Source: Brevibacterium yomogidense (GTDB lineage Bacteria; Actinomycetota; Actinomycetes; Actinomycetales; Brevibacteriaceae). From it: a stretch of 64,000 nt of DNA. The notes under the pieces were generated by a model. The model saw only the letters and a program-made list of their open reading frames with translations, had not been told where the DNA came from and did not search any database. The stretch's first letter is position 1, and the number at the start of each line of letters is the position of its first letter. Positions 8,044 through 15,995 of the stretch are shown one piece after another. The stretch spans positions 1 through 64,000 of the forward strand of contig NZ_FWFF01000020.1 of assembly GCF_900163715.1 (NCBI RefSeq), read 5' to 3'. The position numbers and the translations under genes are program-made.

Positions 8044-8922
8044 GTGGACATCGGCTTCGTCAGCGCGTTCGTCGGCGGGATCCTGGCCCTGCTGAGTCCG
8101 TGTGCCGCTCTCCTCCTGCCGGCGTTCTTCGCCTCGACGGTGGGAGCGGGAACCCGCCTGCTGCTCCACGGCACCGTCTTCTACATCGGGATGCTGCTGG
8201 TGCTCGTCCCGCTGGGGATCGGTGCAGGGGCGCTGGGGTCCCTCTTCACCGCCTACCGCACGCAGATCGTCATCGGTGCGGCGATCATCCTCATCGTGCT
8301 GGGCGTCGCCCAGTTCGCAGGACTCGGCTTCGACCCGGCGAAGCTCGTGCCGGGCGGTGACGCGGCGCGCACGCGCACGGCGCAGATGAGCGGGATGCCC
8401 AAGACATTCCTGCTGGGAGCCACGAGCGGTGTCGCGGGGATGTGCGCCGGCCCGATCCTCGGCGCAGTGCTCACTCTCGCAGCCGCTCGCGGCGACCTGG
8501 TGGGATCCGTCATCATGCTCGCGGTCTACGGGGCCGGCATGGTCGTCCCGCTCCTCGTCGTCGCGGCCCTGTGGCACCGCCTGGGCGGACGCGGGCGGGC
8601 GCTGCTGCGCGGGCGCGAGGTCTCGATCCTCGGCATGCGACTGCACACGATCTCCATGCTCACCGGAGCACTCATGGTCGTCGTGGGGATCATGTTCTGG
8701 ACCACGAACGGGCTCGCGTCCATACCGTCATTCGTCCCCCCGGACCTTCTCGCGGAGCTCCAGTCGTCCGCATTCCTCACGAGCGCCGCGGCAGACATCA
8801 CCGCGATCCTCGTCGTCGCGGCTCTCATCCTCGCACTGTGGTTCGCTCGTGACCGCCGGAACAGGCGGGCGGACGCTTCCGCCTCCCAGACGGAAGGAGC
8901 GGATCATCAGACGCATCGATAG
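8044..8922 (+). CDS. CcdA/DsbD-type transmembrane electron carrier
   Basis: The 292-residue polytopic protein has the CcdA repeat layout: FVGGILALLSPCAALLLPAF (Cys20) and a second half with SGVAGMCAGPILGAVLTLAA (Cys134), the two cysteines that shuttle electrons across the membrane. Relatives move reducing equivalents from cytosolic thioredoxin to extracytoplasmic thioredoxin-like partners. The GTG start is ten bases after the DsbA-like stop, so the pair is cotranscribed. The C-terminal cytosolic tail is charged (ARDRRNRRADAS). It overlaps the next gene's frame. Confidence 0.87.
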   Translation: MDIGFVSAFVGGILALLSPCAALLLPAFFASTVGAGTRLLLHGTVFYIGMLLVLVPLGIGAGALGSLFTAYRTQIVIGAAIILIVLGVAQFAGLGFDPAKLVPGGDAARTRTAQMSGMPKTFLLGATSGVAGMCAGPILGAVLTLAAARGDLVGSVIMLAVYGAGMVVPLLVVAALWHRLGGRGRALLRGREVSILGMRLHTISMLTGALMVVVGIMFWTTNGLASIPSFVPPDLLAELQSSAFLTSAAADITAILVVAALILALWFARDRRNRRADASASQTEGADHQTHR

Positions 8923-10159
8923 CAGCCCGGTCGATATACGCCCGTTCGCGAAGCCCGCCCGGACCCGCACAGGATTCCGCCGCCGTCCAGCGGTCGTTGC
9001 GGTTTCCGTGGCCGCCGCCCTGACCCTCACCGCGTGCACATCCCACGGAGTGACCGAGGGTCAGGACCCCGCCGAGGTCGAGGGGCTCGATCGTGTGCCC
9101 AACGCATCCTCGGAGCATCTGCCCGCGGCCGACACCTCCGACGTGCGCCTGCCGACCCAGTTCGATCAGCTCGTGACCGTCGAACCCACGTGGGATCTGC
9201 CCGTGCAGCGCGGCGGGGACGTCTTCCTGTCTGCCGAGGAGACCGACCGGGCGCTCGTGTATCGCGCCGTCGACTCCACCGGCACCGTGCTCTGGACCGC
9301 GCAGCGCCCCCTCGCCTGCGCGGGCTTCGTCGTCACCCAGGATTCGGAGGGCCGCAACCTCGCGGTGCTCACCGATGCGGAGACCTCCGACAGCAGCCTG
9401 TCGATCACCACGGCCAGCGCCTACGACCTCGGCAGCGGCGAGCAGGTGTGGGGACCGGTCGAGGTGCCCGGACCCCACACCGGTCCGGGTCTCGTGTTCG
9501 CAGCACCGCCCGAGGGATTCATGGGCGAGAGCGGTGAGTCTGTGGCGCTCGACCCGACGACCGGCGAGCCGCTCGGCGACGACGGCAGAGTGATCGGCGA
9601 GTTCGACGGCACCGTCCTGCGAGTCGAGGGCGACGACGTGACCGCCGAGACGGGCTCCGACGATGCGTGGTCGACGCCGCTCAGCGAGATCGGCGGTGGC
9701 GCGTCGTCGCTGGAGGCCCATGCCGCGGCCTCGGCAGCGGACGGACTCGCGCTGCTCGACACCGGCGACGGCACGGGCCCGCTGCTCGACCTCGATTCCG
9801 GTGAGGTGCTCGGTGAAACGGTGCACGACGCAGCCCACGACGCGGGGGCCGGCATCACTGCATTCCTCGACGCTGACGGCCTCACTGTGCGCGACGCCCA
9901 CGGAGAACAGCAGCTGGCGATGTCAGTCCGGGAAGGGACGACGCTCGAGGCTGTCGTCGGGGCACTCGTCTACCTGCGCGACGGCAGCTCCGTGCGCGTC
10001 CACAACGGCGTCACCGGACGCGTCGCGCAGGCCTATGCACAGGACGGCGAAGGCCCCGTCGCCGTCCCCGACCTCGTGACTGAGAAGGGGGCCGGGACGC
10101 TGACCGTGGGTGGTCGGACCGTCCTCGCAACCGAACGGGCAGACGAGCAGAAGGGGTGA
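8849..10159 (+). CDS. PQQ/beta-propeller-like lipoprotein
   Basis: A signal segment RRPAVVAVSVAAALTLTAC gives a lipobox Cys, so the mature protein is a surface lipoprotein. The rest has repeated propeller blades such as DRALVYRAVDSTGTVLWTAQRPL and SAYDLGSGEQVWGPVEV, similar in style to BamB/PQQ repeat proteins. The start is a problem: the only canonical codon that keeps a full signal peptide is the GTG at 8849, inside the CcdA gene and without a ribosome site. An ATC at 8906 has AAGGAG six bases upstream and would put the lipid Cys at 44 rather than 63. Last gene of the redox operon. Confidence 0.8.
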   Translation: MTAGTGGRTLPPPRRKERIIRRIDSSPVDIRPFAKPARTRTGFRRRPAVVAVSVAAALTLTACTSHGVTEGQDPAEVEGLDRVPNASSEHLPAADTSDVRLPTQFDQLVTVEPTWDLPVQRGGDVFLSAEETDRALVYRAVDSTGTVLWTAQRPLACAGFVVTQDSEGRNLAVLTDAETSDSSLSITTASAYDLGSGEQVWGPVEVPGPHTGPGLVFAAPPEGFMGESGESVALDPTTGEPLGDDGRVIGEFDGTVLRVEGDDVTAETGSDDAWSTPLSEIGGGASSLEAHAAASAADGLALLDTGDGTGPLLDLDSGEVLGETVHDAAHDAGAGITAFLDADGLTVRDAHGEQQLAMSVREGTTLEAVVGALVYLRDGSSVRVHNGVTGRVAQAYAQDGEGPVAVPDLVTEKGAGTLTVGGRTVLATERADEQKG

Positions 10160-10180
10160 TGCGCGACCGCGTCGCCCCTT
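10151..10180 (+). terminator. hairpin overlapping the lipoprotein stop codon
   Basis: AAGGGGTGATGCG and CGCGTCGCCCCTT pair over 13 positions (two G-U pairs) around the loop CGAC. It starts before the stop codon at 10157-10159 and ends the redox operon. It is followed by a 16-bp direct repeat (CTTCCCCGCGCGGCA twice), not by a T run. Confidence 0.5.
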
Positions 10181-10211
10181 CCCCGCGCGGCAGCTTCCCC
10201 GCGCGGCATGC

Positions 10212-11210
10212 TCAGCGCTTGACGCGCACCACCATCGTGGGAGCGGCGGAGTAGGGCAGGACCGACTGCGAGGTCGAGCCCAGGAGGAGCCCCGCGAACC
10301 CGCCGCGGCCTCGGGAGCCGATGACGAGGATGTCGCACGTGTCCGACGCACGCACAAGCACTTCGGCCGGCTGACCGTCGAACAGCGTCCAGCGCACGTC
10401 GAGGTCGGGGTGCTTCTCGAGCAGCGCCGCGCGGGCCGCCTCGAGCTTGTCAGTGCCCTCCTGGATCAGCCGCTCCAGATCGCCCTGGGACGGGATCCAT
10501 TCCGGGCCGATCACAGTCGTCGTGATGACGGCCTGGATGTGGAGCGGAGACTTCCGGCGCATCGCGATGTGCGCCGCCTCCCAGAGCGCCGGGGATTCCT
10601 TCCCCAGCGAGTCGACGCCCACGACCACCTGACCGGAGTAGTCGATGCCCGGAACCGTGTCCGTCTCCTCCGACCGCTCGATGGGGCCCTCCGCGCTGCT
10701 GTGGACCGGACGGGACGAACTGGGCCTGGCCTCGCCCGTGCCCTCCGGCGTCCACCCGACCGGCACGACGATCGTGGGACATGCGGAGTGCGCCGGCAGC
10801 GCCGAGGACACCGTGCCCAGGAGTCGCCCGGCGAAACCGCCCTTGCCGCGCGACCCGACCACCGTGAGGCTGGCCTGCTTCGACTCCTCCACGAGGACAC
10901 CCGCAGCATCGCCGATCTCGATGATCGCCTCGACGGGGACATCCGCCGCCTTCACCTCCGCCGCCGCCTCCTTGAGCACAGTCGTGACAGAGGAGCGCAC
11001 TGCAGAATCATCGATGGGCACGTACGACACGTCGATGGTCGCTGCGGCGACGCTCGGCACCGTGTACGCACCGACCACGCGGATGGAACGGCCCAGGGAC
11101 TTCGCCTCACCGATCGCGAAGCGGAGCGCGTTGCGGCTGGCATTCGACCCGTCGACGCCGACGACGATCGCATCGGGGTCCGCAACCTCCGAGGTCTGGT
11201 TGTCTGCCAT
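10212..11210 (-). CDS. tandem-domain universal stress protein (UspA family)
   Basis: 332 residues made of two Usp domains (about 13-155 and 172-332). Each has the ATP-binding signature G-x2-G-x9-G-S/T: VVGSRGKGGFAGRLLGTVSS in the first, VIGSRGRGGFAGLLLGSTSQ in the second; VVGVDGSNASRNAL and VVVGVDSLGKES open the domains. Tandem Usps in actinobacteria bind ATP and accumulate in hypoxia or stationary phase; the role here is not known. A Ser/Arg-rich linker joins the halves. Cytosolic, transcribed alone. Confidence 0.93.
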   Translation of the reverse strand: MADNQTSEVADPDAIVVGVDGSNASRNALRFAIGEAKSLGRSIRVVGAYTVPSVAAATIDVSYVPIDDSAVRSSVTTVLKEAAAEVKAADVPVEAIIEIGDAAGVLVEESKQASLTVVGSRGKGGFAGRLLGTVSSALPAHSACPTIVVPVGWTPEGTGEARPSSSRPVHSSAEGPIERSEETDTVPGIDYSGQVVVGVDSLGKESPALWEAAHIAMRRKSPLHIQAVITTTVIGPEWIPSQGDLERLIQEGTDKLEAARAALLEKHPDLDVRWTLFDGQPAEVLVRASDTCDILVIGSRGRGGFAGLLLGSTSQSVLPYSAAPTMVVRVKR

Positions 11211-11434
11211 GTCTCCTCCTCCGTGTCACCACGTGCCGCACTGGGCGGTCCGTGCCTCGCTCACCCCATGTGCGGGTGCGTCACAGCTCACATTACCGGC
11301 GAAGCCGTCCTACTGGCCGACTCACCACCATGTGATCGACCCGCACCCGCATCCTGGACCGCCGCGCGGCGGCCAATGCACTGACTCTTGCAAGTCTCCT
11401 TGTAAGCTGAAGATCCGAACTACAAGGAGGCAAT

Positions 11435-11701
11435 ATGGGAATCCTCGCGTTCCTGCTCTTGGGACTCATCGCAGGCGCCATCGCCAAGGCGATCCTTCCG
11501 GGTCGTCAGGGCGGCGGCTGGATCGGCGCACTCATCTGCGGTGCGCTGGGTGCTGTGGTCGGCGGCTGGATCGGCGGCGCAGTGTTCGGCACTGGCGTGT
11601 CCGAGTTCTGGTCGCTCAGCTCATGGCTGCTGGCAATCCTGGGCGCCCTCATCGTGCTGGTCGTGTGGGGCTTCATCTCCCGCGCCATCAGCCGGAAGTG
11701 A
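11435..11701 (+). CDS. GlsB/YeaQ/YmgE family small stress membrane protein
   Basis: An 88-residue protein of three glycine-rich TM helices: FLLLGLIAGAIAKAILPG, then GWIGALICGALGAVVGGWIGG and WLLAILGALIVLVVWGFI, typical of the transglycosylase-associated (GlsB/YeaQ) family. These are general stress proteins of unclear mechanism. The ribosome site ACAAGGAGGCAAT is strong. It is divergent from the universal stress protein gene, 224 bp apart, so both may answer to a stress sigma factor. Confidence 0.9.
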   Translation: MGILAFLLLGLIAGAIAKAILPGRQGGGWIGALICGALGAVVGGWIGGAVFGTGVSEFWSLSSWLLAILGALIVLVVWGFISRAISRK

Positions 11702-11705
11702 CGCC

Positions 11706-11776
11706 GCTCGCGCAGCAGCGCGAGCACAGCTGACGCACAGGGGCGCGTCGGAGTGGGAACACTCCGGCGCGCCTCT
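11706..11776. terminator. two hairpins between converging genes
   Basis: First hairpin: GCTCGCG-CAGCAG-CGCGAGC (11706-11725). Second: GGCGCGTCGGAGTG, loop GGAA, CACTCCGGCGCGCC (about 11739-11776), a long stem. Together they separate the GlsB-like gene from the oppositely oriented HNH gene and probably stop transcription both ways. Confidence 0.7.
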
Positions 11777-11817
11777 GTCATGTGCTCACGGCGCCACACA
11801 GCGACCGGCCGCTCCAG

Positions 11818-11855
11818 ACTGTGCAGCCTCAGGCAGACTGTTCAGCCTCAGGCAG
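11818..11855 (-). repeat. 19-bp tandem duplication across the HNH stop codon
   Basis: Two 19-bp copies (ACTGTGCAGCCTCAGGCAG and ACTGTTCAGCCTCAGGCAG on the plus strand) lie head to tail. The TGA of the HNH gene at 11848-11850 is inside the right-hand copy. Confidence 0.75.
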
Positions 11856-12405
11856 CCGGCGCTGACACTGCCGCCGAGGTCGTCGTCACCGCAGCTCTCC
11901 CACTCCGCTGGCCGTCGGGCACGAGGAAGGGACGCCACTCCTCGACGGGCTCGTCGATCTCGCGCAGCCAGAACCGCCCCACCCGCGGCGGCGCCGGGGT
12001 GAAGCGCAGTTTCCACCGCATCTCCTCCGGCGTCCGATTGCTCTTGCGGCAGTTGCACGCCCGGCAGCAGGCCACCAGGTTCGTCCACGTGTTCTGCCCG
12101 CCGCGCGAACGCGGCAGCACGTGATCGATCGTCGTCGCGTGCGCGCCGCAGTACGCGCACAGATGGCCGTCCCGTCGCAGCACGCCCCTGCGGGACAGCA
12201 TGACCCGCCGGTTGCGGGGCGGCTTCACGTACCGCGTGAGGATGATGACCGACGGCCGGTCCAGCTCGAGGGATTCGCTGCGGATCGGGACGGCGTCGTC
12301 CGACTGCACCACTGCCGCCTTGCCCGTCAGCACGAGCACCACTGCGCGCTTGAAGGACACGACGGACATCGGCTCGTAGCCGGCGTTCAGGACGAGGGTC
12401 TTCAC
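11848..12405 (-). CDS. HNH endonuclease domain protein
   Basis: 185 residues from a GTG with GGAGG upstream. It opens VKTLVLNAGYEPMSVVSFKRA, usual for the actinobacterial HNH family, and carries a zinc-bound HNH core: CAYCG (Cys83, Cys86), TIDHVLPRSRGG (His95) and ACCRACNCRKSNRTP. Members are presumed metal-dependent nucleases but most are uncharacterised housekeeping proteins. The start overlaps the stop of a 95-codon ORF by four bases (GTGA), suggesting translational coupling. The C-terminal end is Ala/Thr/Ser-rich. Confidence 0.87.
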   Translation of the reverse strand: MKTLVLNAGYEPMSVVSFKRAVVLVLTGKAAVVQSDDAVPIRSESLELDRPSVIILTRYVKPPRNRRVMLSRRGVLRRDGHLCAYCGAHATTIDHVLPRSRGGQNTWTNLVACCRACNCRKSNRTPEEMRWKLRFTPAPPRVGRFWLREIDEPVEEWRPFLVPDGQRSGRAAVTTTSAAVSAPAA

Positions 12406-12689
12406 GACACACCTCCGGGACTGCGCGGATGCGCGTGAATGACGGAACGGCGCCACACATGCGTGTGACACCGTTCGTGGTGGACCGACCCTGGGCCGAA
12501 GAGAGGGGATATCGCCTCTGGGCATATCCCCTCGACAGGTATGAGATGAGGGCGTATCTCCTCCGCGCCGGTCACGGCGCGTCGGATGCCGGCGAGCGCA
12601 GACAGCACTGCGAAGCCACGCGCGCACAGTGTGCGGCGCGTGCGCATCACCGGCGTCGTCGCCGTTGGCAGTGCGTGCCTCTCACCCAT
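12402..12689 (-). CDS. small ORF coupled to the HNH gene, unknown
   Basis: A 95-codon reading from an ATG with AGGAGGGG just upstream, ending in GTGTCGTGA, where its TGA overlaps the HNH start codon GTG. The product (MGERHALPTATTPVMRTRRT, then a basic middle) has no recognised domain. It contains the 10-bp inverted repeat at 12503-12533. The strong ribosome site and four-base overlap favour translation; the absence of family likeness counts against. It could be a leader that couples or attenuates the HNH gene. If it is not translated, 12406-12825 is a gene-free leader. Confidence 0.4.
   Translation of the reverse strand: MGERHALPTATTPVMRTRRTLCARGFAVLSALAGIRRAVTGAEEIRPHLIPVEGICPEAISPLFGPGSVHHERCHTHVWRRSVIHAHPRSPGGVS
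12503..12533. repeat. perfect 10-bp inverted repeat
   Basis: GAGGGGATAT, an 11-base loop, then ATATCCCCTC. It lies in the leader of the HNH gene, 98 bases before its start codon, inside the small ORF. No T run follows on either strand; it could be an operator or an attenuator stem. Confidence 0.6.
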
Positions 12690-12825
12690 GACCCCTCCTG
12701 GACTCACTTCACCAAGGGTAGGCCCATCCGGGCTCGATGTGGAGTACTGCGGCCCTTGTGTCATCGACCGTGCCGTCTGCGTTCCCGCTTCGTTCACCTG
12801 CCGGGGCGGGACTCACGCGCAGTCG

Positions 12826-13185
12826 TCAGGAGCGCAGGAGACGGGCGATCGCGTCCGAGGCCTCCTGCATCTTGGCGTCGGCCGCCTCGCCTCCGACTGC
12901 GGCGGCATCGACGACGCAGTGCTTGAGGTGGTCGTCGAGCAGCCCGAGGCCGACATTGCGCAGTGCGGAGATCTGAGCAGAGATCTGGGTGAGGATGTCG
13001 ATGCAGTACTGCTCATCGTCGACCATGCGGTGGACGCCGCGGGCCTGACCCTCGATGCGCTTCAGGCGGGTCAGGTACCGCTTCTTGTCGGTGATGTAGC
13101 CGTGGTGACCGTGCTGGTCGGCGTCGGTCGGTTCGCCATCGGCGGGCTCGTGGGACGCGTCGTGCTCCCCGGTATGAGTGCTCAT
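12826..13185 (-). CDS. csoR: CsoR-family copper-sensing repressor
   Basis: A 119-residue all-helical repressor: a His/Asp-rich 30-residue N-terminal extension, then [22 protein letters not shown], the DNA-binding start of the fold. The Cu(I) ligands Cys-His-Cys are present as Cys61 (EQYCIDIL), His86 and Cys90 (DDHLKHCV). Binding of Cu(I) releases it from operator DNA. Its ATG overlaps the copA stop, making it the last gene of copZ-copA-csoR; the CsoR box at 15836-15852 before copZ indicates autoregulation. Confidence 0.93.
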   Translation of the reverse strand: MSTHTGEHDASHEPADGEPTDADQHGHHGYITDKKRYLTRLKRIEGQARGVHRMVDDEQYCIDILTQISAQISALRNVGLGLLDDHLKHCVVDAAAVGGEAADAKMQEASDAIARLLRS

Positions 13186-15494
13186 GCGGATGTCCTTTCG
13201 CGGGATGTGGTGCCCGCCCAGCTGCGGAAGCGGCGCAGTCGCAGGCTGTTGCCGACCACGAAGACGCTGGAGAAGGCCATCGCCACTCCGGCGAGCATCG
13301 GGTTGAGCAGCGCGAACGCTGCGACCGGAATGAGTGCTGCGTTGTAGGCGAACGCCCAGAACAGGTTGCCCTTGATGGTACCGAGGGTCTTCCGGGAGAG
13401 GCGGATCGCGTCGACGGCAGAGAGCAGGTCATTGTTCATCAACGTGATGTCGCTGGCCTCGATCGCCACATCCGTGCCCGCGCCCATGGCCAGGCCCAGA
13501 TCGGCGCGGGCCAGTGCGGCGGCGTCATTGACACCGTCGCCGACCATCGCGACATTGCGCCCAGTGTCCTGCAGGCGCTCGACTTCGGATACCTTGTCCT
13601 CGGGCATCACGCCTGCGATGACGTGCTCCGCGTCGATGCCGACCTCTGCGGCCACGGCCCGGGCAGCCCCGGCATTGTCACCCGTCAGCAGCCACGGAGT
13701 CAGGCCCAGGTCCTTGAGCCCGCGCACGGCCTCGGCGGAGGTCGGCTTGACGGTGTCGCGCACCGCGATGACGCCGGCGCTGACGCCGTCGATCTGCACC
13801 ACGACGGGGGTGCCGCCCTGGTCCTGAGCTCCGGTGAACGCGTCCTGCAGGTCCGTGGAGAGGTCACCGGCGGGACGGCCGACAGTCACTCGCGCTCCCT
13901 CGACGGTGCCGGTCACGCCATGGCCTGCGGTGCTGCTGAAGTCGGTGACCTCGACGAGCGGCGCAGAGCGCTCGGCCTCGCGGACGATGGCCTGGGCGAT
14001 GGGATGCTCGGAGGCTGACTCCACTGCCGCCGCCATGGCCAGCACCTCGGTGGGGTCGAATCCAGTGGCGGGGGTGACGTCGCGGACGGACATGACGCCG
14101 GAGGTCACGGTACCGGTCTTGTCCATGACGATCGTGTCGACCTTCTTGGTCGACTCCAGGATCTCCGGCCCCTTGATCAGCAGCCCCATCTGGGCGCCGC
14201 GCCCGGTGCCGACGAGGATCGCCGTCGGCGTCGCCAGACCCAGGGCGCACGGGCAAGCGATGATCAGCACCGCGACGGCGGCGGTGAAAGCCGTGGCCAC
14301 GCCATGACCCAGCATGATGTGCACGATGAGTGCGACGAGCGCGATGACGACGACCGCGGGCACGAAGATCTGGGAGATCCGATCCACCAGACGCTCCACC
14401 GGCGCCTTCTTCGCCTGCGCATCAGTGACCAGCTTCGCCATCTGGGACAGCGTCGTGTCCGCACCGACGCGGGTGACCTCCACCAGCAGACGGCCCGACG
14501 TGTTCAGGGTCGCGCCGGTGACCTTCGTTCCCACGGTCGCCTCGACCGGCACGGACTCACCGGTGAGCATGGACTCGTCGATGGCCGACGAGCCCTCGAC
14601 CACCCGGCCGTCGATCGCGATCTTCTCACCCGGACGGACGATGAAGACATCACCGATCTGCAGCTGTGTGACGGGCACCCGGACCTCGGCACCGTCACGG
14701 AGCACAGCGGCGTCCTTGGCGCCCATGTCCAGCAGGGTGCGCAGCGCTTCCGACGAGCTCCCCTTGGCCTTCGTCTCGAACCAGCGGCCCAGCAGCAGGA
14801 AGGTGATGACCACAGCCGCCGTCTCCAGATAGATCTCATCCATCGTGGAGTTCGTCGGCAGCAGATGCATCTCCATGGTCATCCCGGCGACACCGGCGTT
14901 GCCCACGAACAGCGCCCACAGGGACCAGGCGTAGGCGGCAGTCGTCCCCATCGTGATCAGGGTGTCCATCGTGACCGCACCGTGGCGGAGGTTCACGAAG
15001 GTGGCTCGATGGAAGGGTGCGCCGCCCCAGACGTAGACGAGGGTGGTCATCGCCAGTACCGCCCACTGCCAGTTGGTGAACTGCAGCGCCGGGACCATGC
15101 TCAGCCCGGTGATCGGCACCGTCAGGATCGCCGAGCCGATCACCCGCTGCTTCAGATCAGCGGCCTCCCGCTCACGGGCAGCCCCGATCTGGTCCTGCGG
15201 ACCCACTGCCCCTCCAGTGGAGTCACCGGACTCGTCACCCCCGGAATCAGCATCACTTCTCAGAGCGAAAGCGTCATAGCCCGCACCGCGGACGACCTCG
15301 ATGAGCTGATCGGTGTCTGTCGTGCCCGCTTCGTACTTCACCGTCGCGGTCTCGGTGGAGAAGTTGACGCTCGCGTCCACGCCGTCGAGCTTGTTGAGCT
15401 TGCGCTCGACTCGCGACGAGCACGATGTGCACGTCATCCCGGTGACGCCCAAGTCGATCTCGAGCAGGTCTACCGATGGTGGAGTCTGAGTCAT
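13182..15494 (-). CDS. copA: P1B-type Cu(I)-exporting ATPase
   Basis: 770 residues. One N-terminal heavy-metal-associated domain ([12 protein letters not shown], Cys22/Cys25), a Gly/Asp/Ser linker, then the P-type ATPase core: actuator TGES, the membrane CPC motif (414-416, IACPCALG), the phosphorylated Asp458 in DKTGT, SEHPIA and GDGVND. It exports Cu(I) from the cytosol using ATP. Between copZ (chaperone donor) and csoR (repressor). The length is normal for single-HMA CopA proteins. Confidence 0.95.
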   Translation of the reverse strand: MTQTPPSVDLLEIDLGVTGMTCTSCSSRVERKLNKLDGVDASVNFSTETATVKYEAGTTDTDQLIEVVRGAGYDAFALRSDADSGGDESGDSTGGAVGPQDQIGAAREREAADLKQRVIGSAILTVPITGLSMVPALQFTNWQWAVLAMTTLVYVWGGAPFHRATFVNLRHGAVTMDTLITMGTTAAYAWSLWALFVGNAGVAGMTMEMHLLPTNSTMDEIYLETAAVVITFLLLGRWFETKAKGSSSEALRTLLDMGAKDAAVLRDGAEVRVPVTQLQIGDVFIVRPGEKIAIDGRVVEGSSAIDESMLTGESVPVEATVGTKVTGATLNTSGRLLVEVTRVGADTTLSQMAKLVTDAQAKKAPVERLVDRISQIFVPAVVVIALVALIVHIMLGHGVATAFTAAVAVLIIACPCALGLATPTAILVGTGRGAQMGLLIKGPEILESTKKVDTIVMDKTGTVTSGVMSVRDVTPATGFDPTEVLAMAAAVESASEHPIAQAIVREAERSAPLVEVTDFSSTAGHGVTGTVEGARVTVGRPAGDLSTDLQDAFTGAQDQGGTPVVVQIDGVSAGVIAVRDTVKPTSAEAVRGLKDLGLTPWLLTGDNAGAARAVAAEVGIDAEHVIAGVMPEDKVSEVERLQDTGRNVAMVGDGVNDAAALARADLGLAMGAGTDVAIEASDITLMNNDLLSAVDAIRLSRKTLGTIKGNLFWAFAYNAALIPVAAFALLNPMLAGVAMAFSSVFVVGNSLRLRRFRSWAGTTSRERTSA

Positions 15495-15567
15495 CAGGGA
15501 TCATTCCTTCGAGCAGATGAAGACGATGGGGGTTCGGCCGGCACGCTGCGGCGAGGCCGGGAGGGGT

Positions 15568-15777
15568 TCACAGCTTGACCGTGTAGCCGGCCTCTTCGAC
15601 TGCGCCGACGATGTCCTCGTCAGTGAATCCCTCACCGCTCACAGCGACCCGGCCGCCGTCCACAGTGGCTTCGACGGAGGTCACGCCCGCGACCTCGCGC
15701 ACTTCCTCCTCAACGGAGGCCTTGCAGTGGCCGCAGGTCATACCCTCGACCGTGTAGTTCTTCGTCGCTGTCGCCAT
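15568..15777 (-). CDS. copZ: copper chaperone CopZ
   Basis: A 69-residue HMA-fold protein with the Cu(I) site GMTCGHC (Cys15, Cys18) and a normal ending VEEAGYTVKL. It carries Cu(I) to the N-terminal domain of CopA. The ATG at 15777 (MATATKNYTVEGM) has AAAGGG upstream; longer readings to 15825 have none. First gene of the operon. Confidence 0.93.
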   Translation of the reverse strand: MATATKNYTVEGMTCGHCKASVEEEVREVAGVTSVEATVDGGRVAVSGEGFTDEDIVGAVEEAGYTVKL

Positions 15778-15835
15778 GATGGAACCCTTTCGCTGCGAAT
15801 CTGCGGGACGGGGCCGCCCCGTCACCTCATACCCT

Positions 15836-15852
15836 ATACCCCTATGGGGTAT
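15836..15852. promoter_or_regulatory. CsoR operator
   Basis: ATACCCC-TAT-GGGGTAT is a perfect 7-bp dyad with a three-base spacer, 58 bp upstream of the copZ start. It fits the known CsoR-box style of two C-rich/G-rich arms flanked by AT. A partial third arm (CATACCC) lies just beside it. Confidence 0.88.
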
Positions 15853-15934
15853 GAATCAAAGGCGCAGTCTCCCCCGACTGTGATACTCATCATCGAGCGG
15901 TGCGGACCTCAGTCACTCGCAGGCGCACACACGA

Positions 15935-15980
15935 AGACACCCGCACTCCGTCCGGACCTGGGGACGGAGTGCGGGTGTCT
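15935..15980 (-). terminator. 19-bp stem terminator of the NlpC/P60 gene
   Basis: AGACACCCGCACTCCGTCC and its exact complement flank an eight-base loop. The stem is perfect. It lies 16 bases after the NlpC/P60 stop codon and also shields the copper promoter. Confidence 0.85.
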
Positions 15981-15995
15981 CTATGCTGCGCGTGA

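Noticed and set aside
7294..8646. A 450-codon open frame on the minus strand over the DsbA/CcdA genes
   Set aside because: The translated product is His/Arg/Glu-rich shadow sequence; the plus-strand genes have clear active sites and ribosome sites.
12503..12533. A second CsoR box upstream of the HNH gene
   Set aside because: The arms are GAGGGGATAT/ATATCCCCTC with an 11-base loop, unlike the ATACCCC-TAT-GGGGTAT box before copZ; spacing and core differ.
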